From Przewalskia tangutica (lineage: Eukaryota; Streptophyta; Magnoliopsida; Solanales; Solanaceae): a stretch of DNA of 64,000 bases. The notes under the pieces were generated by a model that saw nothing but the letters and a program-made list of their open reading frames with translations, was not told where the DNA came from and did no database searches. The first letter of the stretch is position 1. Every line of letters begins with the position of its first letter. Positions 9,968-21,102 of the stretch are shown piece by piece. The DNA lies in NCBI GenBank assembly GCA_029844215.1, contig CM056740.1, positions 29,369,873 to 29,433,872 of the forward strand. Direction: 5' to 3'. The translations under genes were made by a program, and so were the position numbers.

Positions 9968-10904
9968 AGTGAAGCGGTAGATACAGGCATATCCTTAACC
10001 CTCTAGAGTTTAGTATGCTTGATATGATGATCTTCTTATTGTGTGCTATGTGCAGATAGCATTGTGTATTTTGTGATTTAGAAAACCTGGTTAGTTGAAA
10101 GGATAAGTATGGGGACATGGAAGGTGTGAACCTTAGAATATTACACGTTGAGACCTTAGATGTAAGGCCGACATGAGAAAGAGATTTTACGGTTAGTCTT
10201 TGTCAAAACACTTGGTATACGTGCAATGTATTGAGGGATAATTCCCTGGGTTGTGTAGGATGAAAGTGGTAGCTTTCAGGACTTGTATAGGTAAGGTTGT
10301 TCCGGATCGGGGAAAAAGAGTCTGGTGCGATTATGGGTCGGGTTGAGGACCATTCGCGGGTCAACCCGCTGCCCGGTTTGGGGTGGGGTCAGTTCGAGGT
10401 GGTCCCGCCAGGTGGTAGGGTCACGAGGGTGCTAAGCCCAGGTCTAGGTAACCATCGTACGGGTTCGTGGATATGTTCAACCAGAATCGAATCGTGAAGG
10501 CCGGGAATGTCCTTGAGGGAATTTGAGGCTAGTAAGATGACCAAGTTTGGAGGTGGTAACTCCAGGGTTGTGGAAATTGAAGTGGTGACTGAAGTGTGGT
10601 ATGTGTACTAGAAAGAGTTCGGGTGTACGAGAAAGGGACGACGAGTAAGAAGAGAAGCGAACAATGTGTTATGAGAACGGAAGTGATCATTTCTTTTGTG
10701 AAGTGAAGATGCGAAGGGAGTATCCTGTAGACCATGGGTGTGAGCTTTTTGTGATGATTAGAGGTGATTCCTCGTTGGCTTGGATTTGTATGTTATACTA
10801 TGGCCATTGATGGCATGATTGGTTTCGTAAGTATAGTAGTGAAGACTATACCGGCGCAGGTATGTTTTGGAGACTTAGAAGGAACATTCGGGACGAATGT
10901 TTCT
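9968..10904 (+). other. 3' untranslated interior of element A2
   Basis: No gene is visible. The stretch aligns with the post-gag region of A1 (15395-16225, reverse strand), of A3 (57021-57801) and partly of C (27044-28020), including the shared segment around 10400-10500. A 930-bp region kept after gag in place of pol suggests that the pol deletion is ancestral to these families. It ends in the hairpin AACATTCG-GGA-CGAATGTT (10883-10901). Confidence 0.6.
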
Positions 10905-10915
10905 AAGAGGAAGAA
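10905..10915 (+). other. Polypurine tract, element A2
   Basis: AAGAGGAAGAA lies directly before the LTR start TGTTATACCCGTA and just after the conserved pre-PPT hairpin. Confidence 0.8.
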
Positions 10916-11228
10916 TGTTATACCCGTAGTTCCGTGGTATACATGTGAGGATGTGCGTCTGAGAATACTGTAAATTTTGGAAAGAAAGAAAGATGTGATT
11001 TTTCACGGAAAAGCTTAGGTTTTGTGAAGAAAAGGTTCGTTAATGGAATTGGATTCCCAAATTTGGTATTTGGACTTCTTGGATTATATTAGAATTTTGA
11101 GATTTTATTTTCGGAAATGGTCACGTGGGGCCACGGGAGAAATTTACGGTTTTGTGGGCCCGCTTTGTTTTTGAGATTTCGGTATTTTGGATATTTTCGG
11201 AAGAAGAAATATTTTGGACGAGTCGGGC

Positions 11229-11238
11229 GACACGTGTC
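11229..11238 (+). promoter_or_regulatory. CACGTG palindrome in LTR-4 U3
   Basis: GACACGTGTC lies about 175 nt upstream of the TATA box and 313 nt into the LTR. Confidence 0.6.
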
Positions 11239-11411
11239 ACCCCATGTGGCCATGGTTGGCGTTTCTTGAGTGACTTGGATTGGCGAAATGGTAGGGACAA
11301 GTGGCAAGCCAACATCCCAAGTCTTGTGAAGCCATTTGGAGGGTGGGACCCACACACACTTGTCCCAAGATCTCACCACACACCTTGCATAGATCTTGAC
11401 CCTTGAATCCC

Positions 11412-11420
11412 TATATATAC
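11412..11420 (+). promoter_or_regulatory. TATA box of LTR-4
   Basis: TATATATAC in the sequence CCCTATATATACCCC. It is the best TATA candidate on this strand and places the U3/R border about 0.53 kb into the LTR, leaving an R-U5 of about 2.7 kb. Confidence 0.6.
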
Positions 11421-12675
11421 CCCTTAGTTGATGACTAAAATTCATTCCACTTAAGAGCTTTCAAGGCAAATACTCCTCCCTGAGCTTGAGTTTCGTCCCC
11501 TCCCTCTTGAGTAGAAATACTTTGAGTATTGTAGTATTATCCCTTGTACCTTGGCCTAGTATCCCTAGTAGTTCCAAAGTTGTTTTAATACTAGGAGCCC
11601 GGAAATACTACTTTTATTCCAAAAGTCGCAAAATGAAACCCTAGAAAAATCTTCATAAGCTTGGTTGAAGTGTTAAGAGAAGTTGTTTAGAAACTTCTAA
11701 GGGTTGCTTGGAGCGGGTTGGAGCGTAAGGAATTGGAGCTAAACGTTGCTCGTGATCGACTTTAATCTTGGATAATTTTGGGCTTATCGAGGTAAATAAT
11801 CTTGTCCCCCTATTGTAATTGGAAATTACATGTTGTAGTAATATATAGTTGAGTATACTATATATAGAATGAGTATTGAAAAGAATTGAATTGTATTTAC
11901 ATAGAAATTTGTATTCTGATGGTATGTTGTATTATTGTGGAGTAGAATTGTACACGTCAGGTTAGGCGTGTAATCCACTGAGAGTTGTTGGCACAGTAGC
12001 GGGCACGGATAGGAGGATATTTATGTGATAGCGGGGTGTGCGCCCGAACCGGGCGTGGATCGTGCCTTACCGGGCACCCTAGTGATACAACATCGAGAAA
12101 ACCAATGAAATAAAAACTTTACACAAGAAATGAGAGACATAATAAATAAGCAGGCCAACCCAATGGTTGTCTTGATATATACATAAAACCGACAGTTATC
12201 CTTTTACAAACCCTTCCCACAACATTACTCTGCACCTCTAAGATTTAACAACTATGACGGACGGGGCCCGCCATACCCCTGAATGTACAAGAACCTACAA
12301 CTCGGGAACACATGCAAAAGATAAGCCTCGGGAGAAACGGAGCTTACGTCTGAACTGTGATCCTAGAGCGAGGATCCACGACCGATGTACCTCTACTGCG
12401 GCATGAACGCGGCCCGAAGGTCGATAACAGTACCAAGTATGTGAAACTGTAAAATACTGTAAATGAAATCATAGCAGTCTATATAAAGCAGGAGACATGA
12501 ATGATAACCAAACTACAGTACGCACATATATCAGTTATATCAAGTCAGGGTCTCACGCCCTTCACATAAATCATGCGTGGAATGCCTTCCTCAGCTGGCG
12601 ATCTATGATATGATAACACCAAGAAGTACACTGCACACCAAGTCCTACACGATGCCAAAGTCGTATTAACAATTC

Positions 12676-12930
12676 AAATGGAAGCATACCCGTGCGCTAC
12701 GCATCGTGTCAGTATGTCCAAAGGGAACCACAAGACAGCAATCAAAATGGAAGCATACCCGTGCGCTACGCATCGTGTCAGTATGTCCAAAAGGAAACAA
12801 TAAGACAGCATTCCAAATGGAAACATACCCGTGCGCTACGCATCGTGTCATTATGCCCAAAGGGAAACAATAAAGCGATATCAAAATGGAAGCATACGTG
12901 CGCTACGCGTCGTGTCGGTATGCCTGGCGA
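12676..12930 (-). repeat. Minisatellite, about 67-bp unit, in LTR-5
   Basis: Four units, each with AAATGGAAGCATACCCGTG, CATCGTGTCAGTATG and CCAAA. The counterpart in LTR-6 is at 18350-18610. The core GTCAGTATGTCC recurs in families C and B. Confidence 0.9.
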
Positions 12931-14011
12931 TTAGCAAAAGTAACACAATCAGCGAGGCGTGCGTGGAATTTCTCGTCCACGCCGCATGTCCAAGTAAGTT
13001 CTCAACAAGTCAACCGACCCTCCATTGAGAGGCGCGGTAGTATAGAAACACAATTCTTGCACAACAAAGGCTATCACGACAAGCATAGGCAAGTTTTACA
13101 ACAACTCAAAGTACTTTCATTTTATGTCAAGGTCCGGGTTTTAACCCTAAAGTACCACGTACTTTAAATACCTTTTTAAAAGAGATCCATTCCTTTTATA
13201 AAAGTCACCCGATAAGTAGTATAAAAATAGAGTGACTTACATTTTTAGGTAAACCAAAACACTTTTCTTTTAAAGTCAAGTTACCACATTAAAATCAATG
13301 ATAAACCTTTTTCATAAAGTCGTTATAACTAAACTTCCCATAAAGTTTATAACACTTTATGTTTTAAACCATTTTAAGACAAACAATGCCTTCCTTTTCC
13401 CTAGAGTTCCAGTTTGCCTAATTTCAATTACTCGATCTCTTTTTAGAAAAGATTCATAACTCATAGTCTTAATCCCTTTTAAAACAATTGAGTAACATAT
13501 GTCTTATGTGTGAGCAGTTTATTCTTGTTTATAACCATCTTGTTACAGCAGCCATGATCTAGGAAATGTAATACAATTTTGTCTTATCTTAGCTTCTATG
13601 CAGATGGAGGTTGCTCGTGGTTTTCTTATCAATTAGTTATTTGTCAATACACTTCCGTTTATTAGCGCTTTGTGGTTTGTTCGACACTTATTCTCATTTC
13701 CGAAATCAGTAAAACATTATTCTTTAAAACCAAGTACTCATTACTCACGAATGAGGTTTCACAATACTTTTAACAAAATGTTAATTACCAAGTAAAACAA
13801 GTTAAGTCTCTTATCTTTCAAGATCAAGTCTCTTAACTTCTACAATCAATGAACGATCTTTTACCTACATAGAGTCGTTATAACTAACTTCCCATAAAGC
13901 TATTATAACACCTATGTTTGGAACCAACCAAACTCATTTAGCACGTATGCGTCACCGTACTACATAGTTTACAAAACATCATGCTCGAAGGATAGGAAGG
14001 GGTTCACATAC

Positions 14012-14108
14012 CTCGCGACGATTATCGACAAAAGCAAACGCTCCACAAGATCAGTAACGGCTAGCCTTTTCCACTCTTCAAGTAGAATACGCTACTCGCG
14101 ATTTCCAC
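14012..14108 (-). other. Exon-like segment in LTR-5
   Basis: 97 nt on the minus strand between acceptor-like CTTATAG and donor-like GAG|GTATGTGAAC. Confidence 0.42.
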
Positions 14109-14954
14109 CTATAAGGCCACAAACGTCTAGTAAATCTTAAACACAAGTTCCCATCTTTCTACGTAAAATTCGGCGACACCTCCGCCAGCGTAAATCTCCT
14201 CTCTATCGAGGCCGCTACCAAGCCAACCGGGGGGTTTACGTCTAACCGGACGTGTACAATTATACTACACAGTAATACTACACAAGTCTACTGTAACACA
14301 GCCCTATGTAATTACAATTCAGTTCAGCTCTTTATTCTTCAGGCTTAAGTCAAAAGACATTGCCACAATACTAAGTTCAGTTCTATATATAGTATACTTC
14401 AACTATACATTCTAACATGTAATTTCCAATTACAATAGAAGGACAGTAGTGTTTACCTCGATAAGCCCAAAATTATCCAAGTATAAAGTCGATCTGAGCA
14501 ACGCTTAGCTCCTACTCCGAGTGCTCAATCTGCTCCAAACAACCCTTAGAAGTTCTAACCAACTTCTACTCTAAAACTTCAACCAACAATGAAGATTTTC
14601 CTTAGGGTTTTGGTTTGAGACTAAAAAGGACAAAAGGTAGTATTTCCGTACTCTACGCAAAGAGGTAACTTTTGGAATACTACAAGGTATAAGGCTAAGG
14701 TATTTTGGGCATTATAACAATACTTGGAGGAGTATTTCAATACCACAAAGGGGGGTACCTCACGAGAACACCCCAAGGTAGGGGGGGTGTGCTCTCGGCC
14801 GAAGGCCACTAGGAAGGGGGGAGTACCCTCTCGGCCACTAGGCCTCACGAAAAGGGGGAGGGGGAAGCTCACGGCTAGAGCACAAGATAGGGGGGAAGGA
14901 TTTTCAAGACTAGGTGATTTTTGGAATGGATGAAGTCTTCAAGCTTAGGGGGGG

Positions 14955-14962
14955 TATTTATA
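14955..14962 (-). promoter_or_regulatory. TATA box of LTR-5
   Basis: TATAAATA on the minus strand, in the context TGCTATAAATACCCC. The same octamer stands at 20649-20656, 56297-56304 and 61995-62002 in the other A-family LTRs. Confidence 0.65.
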
Positions 14963-15394
14963 GCAAAACCAAAGGCCAACCAATGGCCAAGATCAAGCCA
15001 TGTGCAAGGCAAGTGTAAGGCCAAGATCAAGCCAAGTGCACCCTAACCCTACTCCACAAAACACTCCACAAAACAAGCCACAAAGCAAGGCACAAATCAA
15101 GGAACCAATCGGCCAGCCAACCATCCCTCTTGGGCCCAATCGTCAAGCCACCACACTTGCCTCAATGTGAGGTGACACATGTCACCTCCGTTGGTCCAAA
15201 ATGTTGCGTCTCTCGTAAAAATCCGAAAAAATTATAATTGACTTAGCCGTAATTTTCCATACGAAAGCTGTGGAAAGGTTTCGTCTAAAAACGACTCTAT
15301 TCGGCACTTGTGCCCAAATTTCGGATCTATGCCTAACTTAAGGCTCAAATTTGTCACGTCGTCCACACGTACATACTGGAAATACGGTATAACA

Positions 15395-16225
15395 TTCTCC
15401 TCTTAGAAACATTCGTCCGAATGTTCCTTCTAAGTCTCAAAACAAACATGCGCCAGTATAGTCTTCACTACTATACTTACTAAAACAATCATGCCACACC
15501 TGGCCACAAAAACACACGTTCACTTCTCCCCTAACTCGTTGTACCCTTCTCGAACACTCGAACTCTTTCTAGTATTCGTACCACACTTCCGTCAATGCTT
15601 CTGTTTCCAACCTTTGGAGTTACTACCTCCAAACTTGGTCATCTTACTAACTTCGATCTCCCTTAAGGCCATTCCCGGCCTTCACGAACCGATTTTGGTA
15701 GAACGTATCCACGAACTCATACGATGGTCACCTAAACTGGGGCCTAGCATCCTCGTGACCCTACCACCTGGCGGAACCACCTCGAACTGACCCTACCACA
15801 AACCGGGTCGCGGGTTGACCCTTAAATGGTCCTCAACCCGACCCCACAACCGCACCACATTCTTGTTCCCCGATACGGAACAATCTTACCAACACACGTC
15901 ATGAAAGCTAACACTTCCATCTCGCACTACCCATGGACTTATCACACAAATAAATCCCACGTATACTACGCACTCTGATAAAGGTCAAACATAAAATAAA
16001 TCTTTTACTCATGACGACCTTACCTCTAAGGTCTCAATCGTGAAATAGTCTAAGGTTCACACTTCCATGCCCCCAGGCTTACCCTTCTACACTCACCAGG
16101 TTTCTCAATCACATATTAGCACAAAGCTATCCGAACATAACACTTAACACATTATCTTAACATCAATACATACAAGTCTCTAGAGGGTTAAGGATATACC
16201 TGAAAATAGGCTGTTCAAAGGACCG
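15395..16225 (-). other. Polypurine tract, hairpin and 3' untranslated interior of A1
   Basis: Read on the minus strand, gag is followed by about 0.8 kb without a gene, then the pre-PPT hairpin (15408-15425, loop shortened to 2 nt), then a purine tract that abuts LTR-5. The 99-codon plus-strand frame at 15491-15790 is antisense chance coding; a similar antisense frame occurs at 27285-27584 because the region is conserved at the DNA level. Confidence 0.65.
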
Positions 16226-17493
16226 CTAAAACTGATAACTTCCACCGCGACCTCTACCGTGGCCCGCTGGTGTATGAACATCCTGCCTAGCTGTGGAGGG
16301 TGAAGAACCCGCAACTGATCTCGTAGCCTGTGCTATCCTACTGCTACCCACAGTGGACAGTTTCTCCCAAAATGGCCCTGCTGGCCGCATGTAAAACAAA
16401 CTCCCGGACTAGCACGACACTCCCCACTGTGGAGTCTACCACAGCGGTCACAACGAGGTAGGGGTGGCTTCAGTTGGCTAACACCCCTGCTCTCCCGAAA
16501 ATCTGAACCCTTGGAGCCCTGACCTGCTCCTGAATACTCTGGATGCCTTGAAGATTGTGGAGGACCACTCTGCACTGGCGGAGGCGCATAACTAGTCCGT
16601 TGCTGAGGCGGTCCGCCTCGAAAGTCACCAAAGGACCCTGTTGTTCTGGCCCTCTTCTGCGACCACTGGTCATTCGTCGATTTCTCGTGCCTCACATCCC
16701 AGTGCATGAGCCTGCATGCGGGCAATGTCCATGCCCGGCTGAAGAGCTACACCCGAACAAGCCTCTGTCAAGTAATCATCTAGCCCGGTGACGTAGCGGT
16801 GCACTCTATCCTCCATGGTTGCCACTAAAGCGGGGACATACCGAGCCAACGAGTCAAACTCCACGTTGTACTCGAGCATGCGCGTTACGCCTCGGCGTCA
16901 TAAATCTGTCGGCGTGCCCTCGCCATGCGGAGGCAAGAAGTGAGTGAGGAATGCCTCGAGAACTCGTCCCATCTTGCTGAGCGCATGCTCTCCGGGACAA
17001 CTCCACGAATCAAACGATCATTGCGGTATCACGCGGCCGATGCGAACCTAAGACCACCGACTCGGTCTCGAAGCCTTGATCACTCTCGCGACCAGAATCG
17101 CCGGATGAACTCCTGCGGATCATCCTCGTGCCTCGACCCATAAAACTGGCGGGCTCTGACTCGTAAAGTCCGTAGCCTCAAACTATACGCTCGGGGTGAA
17201 CCATCGTGCTACGAGGCTGGGCTGCTGCGTCGGCCCTATCCTCATGCACGCCACGACCACGGCGGCCAAGCGGCCATCTCCTTGTACCCGTCTCATCTGC
17301 TCCGGTGTGAGGCGGAGGCTCAGTCTTGTGGTCTCAGCAGCCATCTGCGGCTCTAAACTTCTGGGTGGCGGCGTCGCAAAACTTCGCCGTCAAGCACAAT
17401 CTGGTGCAGAGGGCTGCGCCTCGTACTCTGCGTATCTCACTAGCGGCTCCTCGGCCTTGCCCCTTCCGGGCTCTGGTTGCCTTGCGGAGGCAT
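16226..17493 (-). pseudogene. gag: gag polyprotein, frameshifted (element A1)
   Basis: This is a gag structural protein, which forms the virus-like particle and binds RNA. The start ATG at 17493 opens the shared A/C gag beginning (M-P-x-R-K-A-T-R-A). Further on are a frame with F-Y-G-S-R-H-E-D-D-P (about 17150-17110), and the retrotransposon-gag core LEYNVEFDSLARYVPALV with DRVHRYVTGL (16879-16670). Next comes a C-rich segment CDRCGRLHSGEC, the zinc knuckle CFTCGQQGHFGRNC (C-x2-C-x4-H-x4-C, about 16390-16350), and a G/R-rich tail ending at TAG (16226-16228). The intact protein would be about 420 residues. Several one-base shifts split it, mostly at C runs or CAG/CTG sites, so some breaks may be sequence errors. 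No protease or polymerase follows. Confidence 0.8.
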
Positions 17494-17602
17494 AATCGGT
17501 AAAAGCGAGATACGTCGGAGGGTCCAACTTACAACACAACTCTAAGGCACGATCTCGTAATGAGAAGAATGGAAACCAATCCTAAATGTCCTATAGCCTC
17601 AC

Positions 17603-17636
17603 GATTATAGATGTGGTGCACAACACACCGATAATC
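17603..17636 (-). ncRNA. Leader hairpin with GTGCAC loop, A1
   Basis: On the minus strand GATTAT-C-GGTGTG, loop TTGTGCAC, CACATC-T-ATAATC. It lies 45-80 nt after the primer-binding site and about 110 nt before the gag start. Confidence 0.6.
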
Positions 17637-17680
17637 AAGACTACTGAACACGGTGCGTAGACACTTTCCGAGGATTAACT

Positions 17681-17692
17681 GCTCTGATACCA
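17681..17692 (-). other. Primer-binding site (tRNA-iMet), A1
   Basis: The minus strand reads TGGTATCAGAGC exactly, 2 nt inside the 5' LTR end. Confidence 0.92.
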
Positions 17693-18349
17693 CTTGTAAC
17701 GCCCCGAACCCGGGCCCGTGACTGGTGCCTTACCCCGGGCACCCTAGTGATACAACATCAGAGAAAACCAGCGGAAATAAAAACTTTACACAAGAAATGA
17801 GAGACATAATAAATAAACAGGCCAACCCAGCGATTTGCCTTCGGTATATATACATAAAACCGAGCAGTTATCCTTTTTACAAACCCGCCACACAACATTA
17901 CTCTGCACTTAAGATTTACAACAACTATGACGGACAGGGCCCCGCCATACCACGAATGTACAAGAACCTACAACTCGTGGAACACATACTAAAAGATAAG
18001 CCTCGGAGAAACGGAGCTTCCCAATCTGTTGGCGTGATCCTAAGAGCGAGGATCCACGATCGATGTACCTCTACTGCGGCATGAACGCGGCCCCGAGGAG
18101 GTCGATAACAGTACAGTATGTGGCGTAAAATCAGTAAATGAAATCATAGCAGTCTATATAAAGCAGGAGACATGAATGATAACCAAACTACAGTACACAC
18201 ATATATCAGTTATATCAAGTCAGGGTCTCACGCCCTTCATCAATCATGCCTGGAATGCCTTCCTCATTCCGGCGATCTATGATATGATAACACCAAGAAG
18301 TACACCAGCACACCAAGTCCTACCTGATGCCAAAGCTGTATTAACAATT

Positions 18350-18610
18350 CAAATGGAAGCATACCCGTGCGCTACGCATCGTGTCAGTATGTCCAAAAGG
18401 GAACCACAAGACAGCAATCAAAATGGAAGCATACCCGTGCGCTACGCATCGTGTCAGTATGTCCAAAAGGAAACAATAAGACAACATTCCAAATGGAAAC
18501 ATACCCGTGCGCTACGCATCGTGTCAGTATGCCCAAAGGGAAACAATAAAGCAGTATCAAAATGGAAGCATACCCGTGCGCTACGCATCGTGTCAGTATG
18601 CCCAAAGCGA
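18350..18610 (-). repeat. Minisatellite, about 67-bp unit, in LTR-6
   Basis: Four units matching those at 12676-12930. The frames on both strands here repeat C-A-T-H-R-V-S-M, a by-product of the tandem unit and not a protein. Confidence 0.9.
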
Positions 18611-19698
18611 TTAGCAAAAGTAACACAATCAACGAGGCGTGCGTGGAATTTCTCGTCCTTTGCACGCATGTCCAAGTAAGTTCTCAACAAGTCAACCGAC
18701 CCTCCATTGAGAGGCGCGGTAGTATAGAAACACAATTCTTGCACAACAAAGGCTATCACGACAAGCATAGGCAAGTTTTACAACAACTCAAAGTACTTTC
18801 ATTTTATGTCAAGGTCCGGGTTTTAACCCTAAAGTACCACGTACTTTAAATACCTTTTTAAAAGAGATCCATTCCTTTTATAAAAGTCACCCGATACCCG
18901 TAGTATAAAAATAGAGTGACTTACATTTTTAGGTAAACCAAAACACTTTTCTTTTAAAGTCAAGTTACCACATTAAAATCAATGATAAACCCTTTTTCAT
19001 AAAGTCGTTATAACTAAACTTCCCATAAAGCTGTTATAACACTTTATGTTTTAAACCATTTTAAGACAAACAATGCCTTCCTTTTCCCTAGAGTTCCAGT
19101 TTGCCTAATTTCAATTACTCCAGTCTCTTTTTAGAAAAGATTCATAACTCATAGTCTTAATCCCCTTTTAAAACAATTGAGTAACATATGTCTTATGTGT
19201 GAGCAATTTATTCTTGTTTATAACCATCTTGTTACAATGACCATGATCTAGGAAATGTAATACAATTTTGTCTTATCTTAGCTTCTATGCAGATGGAGGT
19301 TTCTCTGGTTTTAATATCAATTAGTTATTTGTCAATACACTTCCTTTATTAGCGCCTAGTGGTTTGTTCGACACTTATTCTCATTTCAAATCAAGAAACA
19401 TTATTCTTTAAAACCAAGTACTCATTACTCACGAATGAGGTTTCACAATACTTTTAACAAAATGTTAATTACCAAGTAAAACAAGTTAAGTCTCTTATCT
19501 TTCAAGATCAAGTCTCTTAACTTCTACAATCAATGAACCAATCTTTTACCTACATAGAGTCGTTATAACTAACTTCCCATAAAGCTATTATAACACCCTA
19601 TGTTTGGAACCAACCAAACTCATTTAGCACATGTACGTCTGCCGTACTACATAGTTTACAAAACATCATGCTCGAAGGATATGAAGGGGTTCACATAC

Positions 19699-19797
19699 CT
19701 CGCGACGATTATCGACAAGCAAAAGCGCTCACAAGATCAGAACCCGGCTAGCCTTTTCCACTCTTCAAGTAGAATACGCTACTCGCAGTACTTCCAC
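19699..19797 (-). other. Exon-like segment in LTR-6
   Basis: 99 nt on the minus strand, preceded by GGCCTTATAG and followed by GTATGTGAAC. Confidence 0.45.
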
Positions 19798-20648
19798 CTA
19801 TAAGGCCACAAACGTCTAGTAAATCTTAAACACAAGTTCCCATCTTTCTACAGAAAATTCGGCAGCACCTCCCCCCCCGCCACAGCGTAAATCTCCTCCT
19901 CTATCGAGGCCGGCTACCAAGCCAACCGGGGGTTTACGCCTAACGGACGTGTACAATTCTACTACACAAGAATACTACACAAGTCTCAGTAACACGTACT
20001 ATGTAATTACAATTCGATTCGACTCTTTATTCTTCAGCTTAAGTCAAAGACATTGCCACAATACTAAGTTCAGTTCTATATATAGTATACTTCAACTATA
20101 CATTCTAACATGTAATTTCCAATTACAATAGAAGGACAGTAGTGTTTACCTCGATAAGCCCAAAATTATCCAAGTATAAAGTCGATCCTGAGCAACGCTT
20201 AGCTCCTACTCCGAGTGCTCCAATCCGCTCCAAACAACCCTTAGAAGTTTTAACCAACTTCTACTCTAAAACTTCAACCAACAATGAAGATTTTCCTTAG
20301 GGTTTTGGTTTGAGACTAAAAAGGACAAAAGGTAGTATTTCCGCACTCTCACAAAGAGGTAACTTTTGGAATACTACAAGGTATAAGGCTAAGGTATTTT
20401 GGGCATTATAACAATACTTGGAGGAGTATTTCAATACCACAAAGGGGGGTACCTCACGAGAACACCCCAAGGTAGGGGGGGTGTGCTCTCGGCCGAAGGC
20501 CACTAGGAAGGGGGGAGTACCCTCTCGGCCACTAGGCCTCACGAAAAGGGGGAGGGGGAAGCTCACGGCTAGAGCACAAGAAAGGGGGGAAGGATTTTCA
20601 AGACTAGGTGATTTTTGGAATGGATGAAGTCTTCAAGCTTAGGGGGGG

Positions 20649-20656
20649 TATTTATA
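20649..20656 (-). promoter_or_regulatory. TATA box of LTR-6 (likely A1 promoter)
   Basis: TATAAATA on the minus strand, about 220 nt downstream of the GACACATGTC site and 0.45 kb into the LTR. As the 5' LTR, this would drive the full-length A1 transcript. Confidence 0.65.
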
Positions 20657-21102
20657 GCAAAACCAAAGGCCAACCAATGGCCAAGATCAAGCCATGTGCA
20701 AGGCAAGTGTAAGGCCAAGATCAAGCCAAGTGCACCCTAACCCTACTCCACAAAACACTCCACAAAACAAGCCACAAAGCAAGGCACAAATCAAGGAACC
20801 AATCGGCCAAGGCCAACCATCCCTCTTGGACGCCCAATCGTCCAAGCCACCCCACTTGCCTCCAATGTGAGGGTGACACATGTCACCCTCCCGTTGGTCC
20901 AAAATGTTTCGTCTCTCGGAAAAATCCGCAAAAATTATAAATGACATAGCCGTAATTTTCCCTACTAAAGCTGTGGAAACGTTTCGTCTAAAAACGACTC
21001 TATTCGGCACTTGTGCCCAAATTTCGGTCCTATGCCTAACTTAAGGCTCAAATTTCGTACGTACGTCCACACGTACATACTCTGGAAATACGGGGTATAA
21101 CA

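Larger units (their letters stand above)
10916..12036 (+). repeat. LTR-4 of element A2, left part
   Basis: The first 1121 bp of a plus-strand LTR, starting TGTTATACCCGTA. It contains the CACGTG palindrome (11229-11238), a TATA box TATATATAC (11412-11420) and a donor-like CGAG|GTAAAT at 11791/11792. It is broken at 12036 by the minus-strand element A1 and resumes at 21103; the joined length is about 3.27 kb. The 118-aa minus frame at 11089-11445 is a chance frame across U3. Confidence 0.87.
12037..15394 (-). repeat. LTR-5, 3' LTR of A1
   Basis: 3358 bp, with ends TGTTATACC... and ...GGGCGCACA on the minus strand. The left terminus is altered relative to the sister LTR (CGCCC where CGCCCC is expected). 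It holds a minisatellite at 12676-12930, an exon-like segment at 14012-14108, a donor-like site at 14456/14457, a TATA box at 14955-14962 and a changed palindrome GACACATGTC at 15174-15183. It shows many more small deletions than LTR-6. The nested frames at 12666-13167 are minisatellite read in several frames. Confidence 0.9.
12037..21102 (-). mobile_element. Complete non-autonomous gag-only LTR element A1
   Basis: A 9066-bp element on the minus strand: 5' LTR 17695-21102, primer-binding site 17681-17692, a 2.3 kb interior with one gag frame, and 3' LTR 12037-15394. It sits inside LTR-4 of A2. The insertion point is a G run, with CGGGG at 12032-12036 and GGGGG at 21103-21107 as the probable 5-bp target duplication. 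The two LTRs agree closely apart from small indels at CAG, CTG, CCA and CCCG contexts, so the insertion is young. With gag but no pol it fits the TR-GAG class and would need enzymes supplied in trans. Confidence 0.9.
17695..21102 (-). repeat. LTR-6, 5' LTR of A1
   Basis: A 3408-bp LTR that is cleaner than its sister LTR-5. It contains the minisatellite at 18350-18610, the exon-like segment at 19699-19797, the donor-like site at 20149/20150, the TATA box at 20649-20656 and GACACATGTC at 20875-20884 (the palindrome with one change, core CACATG). Its right end TAACA touches the G run of LTR-4. The 167-aa plus frame at 18176-18679 comes from minisatellite units read through. Confidence 0.9.

Noticed and set aside
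12676..12930. Regular repeats that might suggest a CRISPR array
   Set aside because: Units of about 67 bp have no short palindromic repeat/unique spacer structure, the spacers are not unique, and the setting is a plant LTR.
18176..18679. A 167-codon open frame, the longest in the A1 LTRs
   Set aside because: It is made of tandem minisatellite units read through. The repeated C-A-T-H-R-V-S-M pattern appears in several frames and on both strands, and the frame is broken in the sister LTR.
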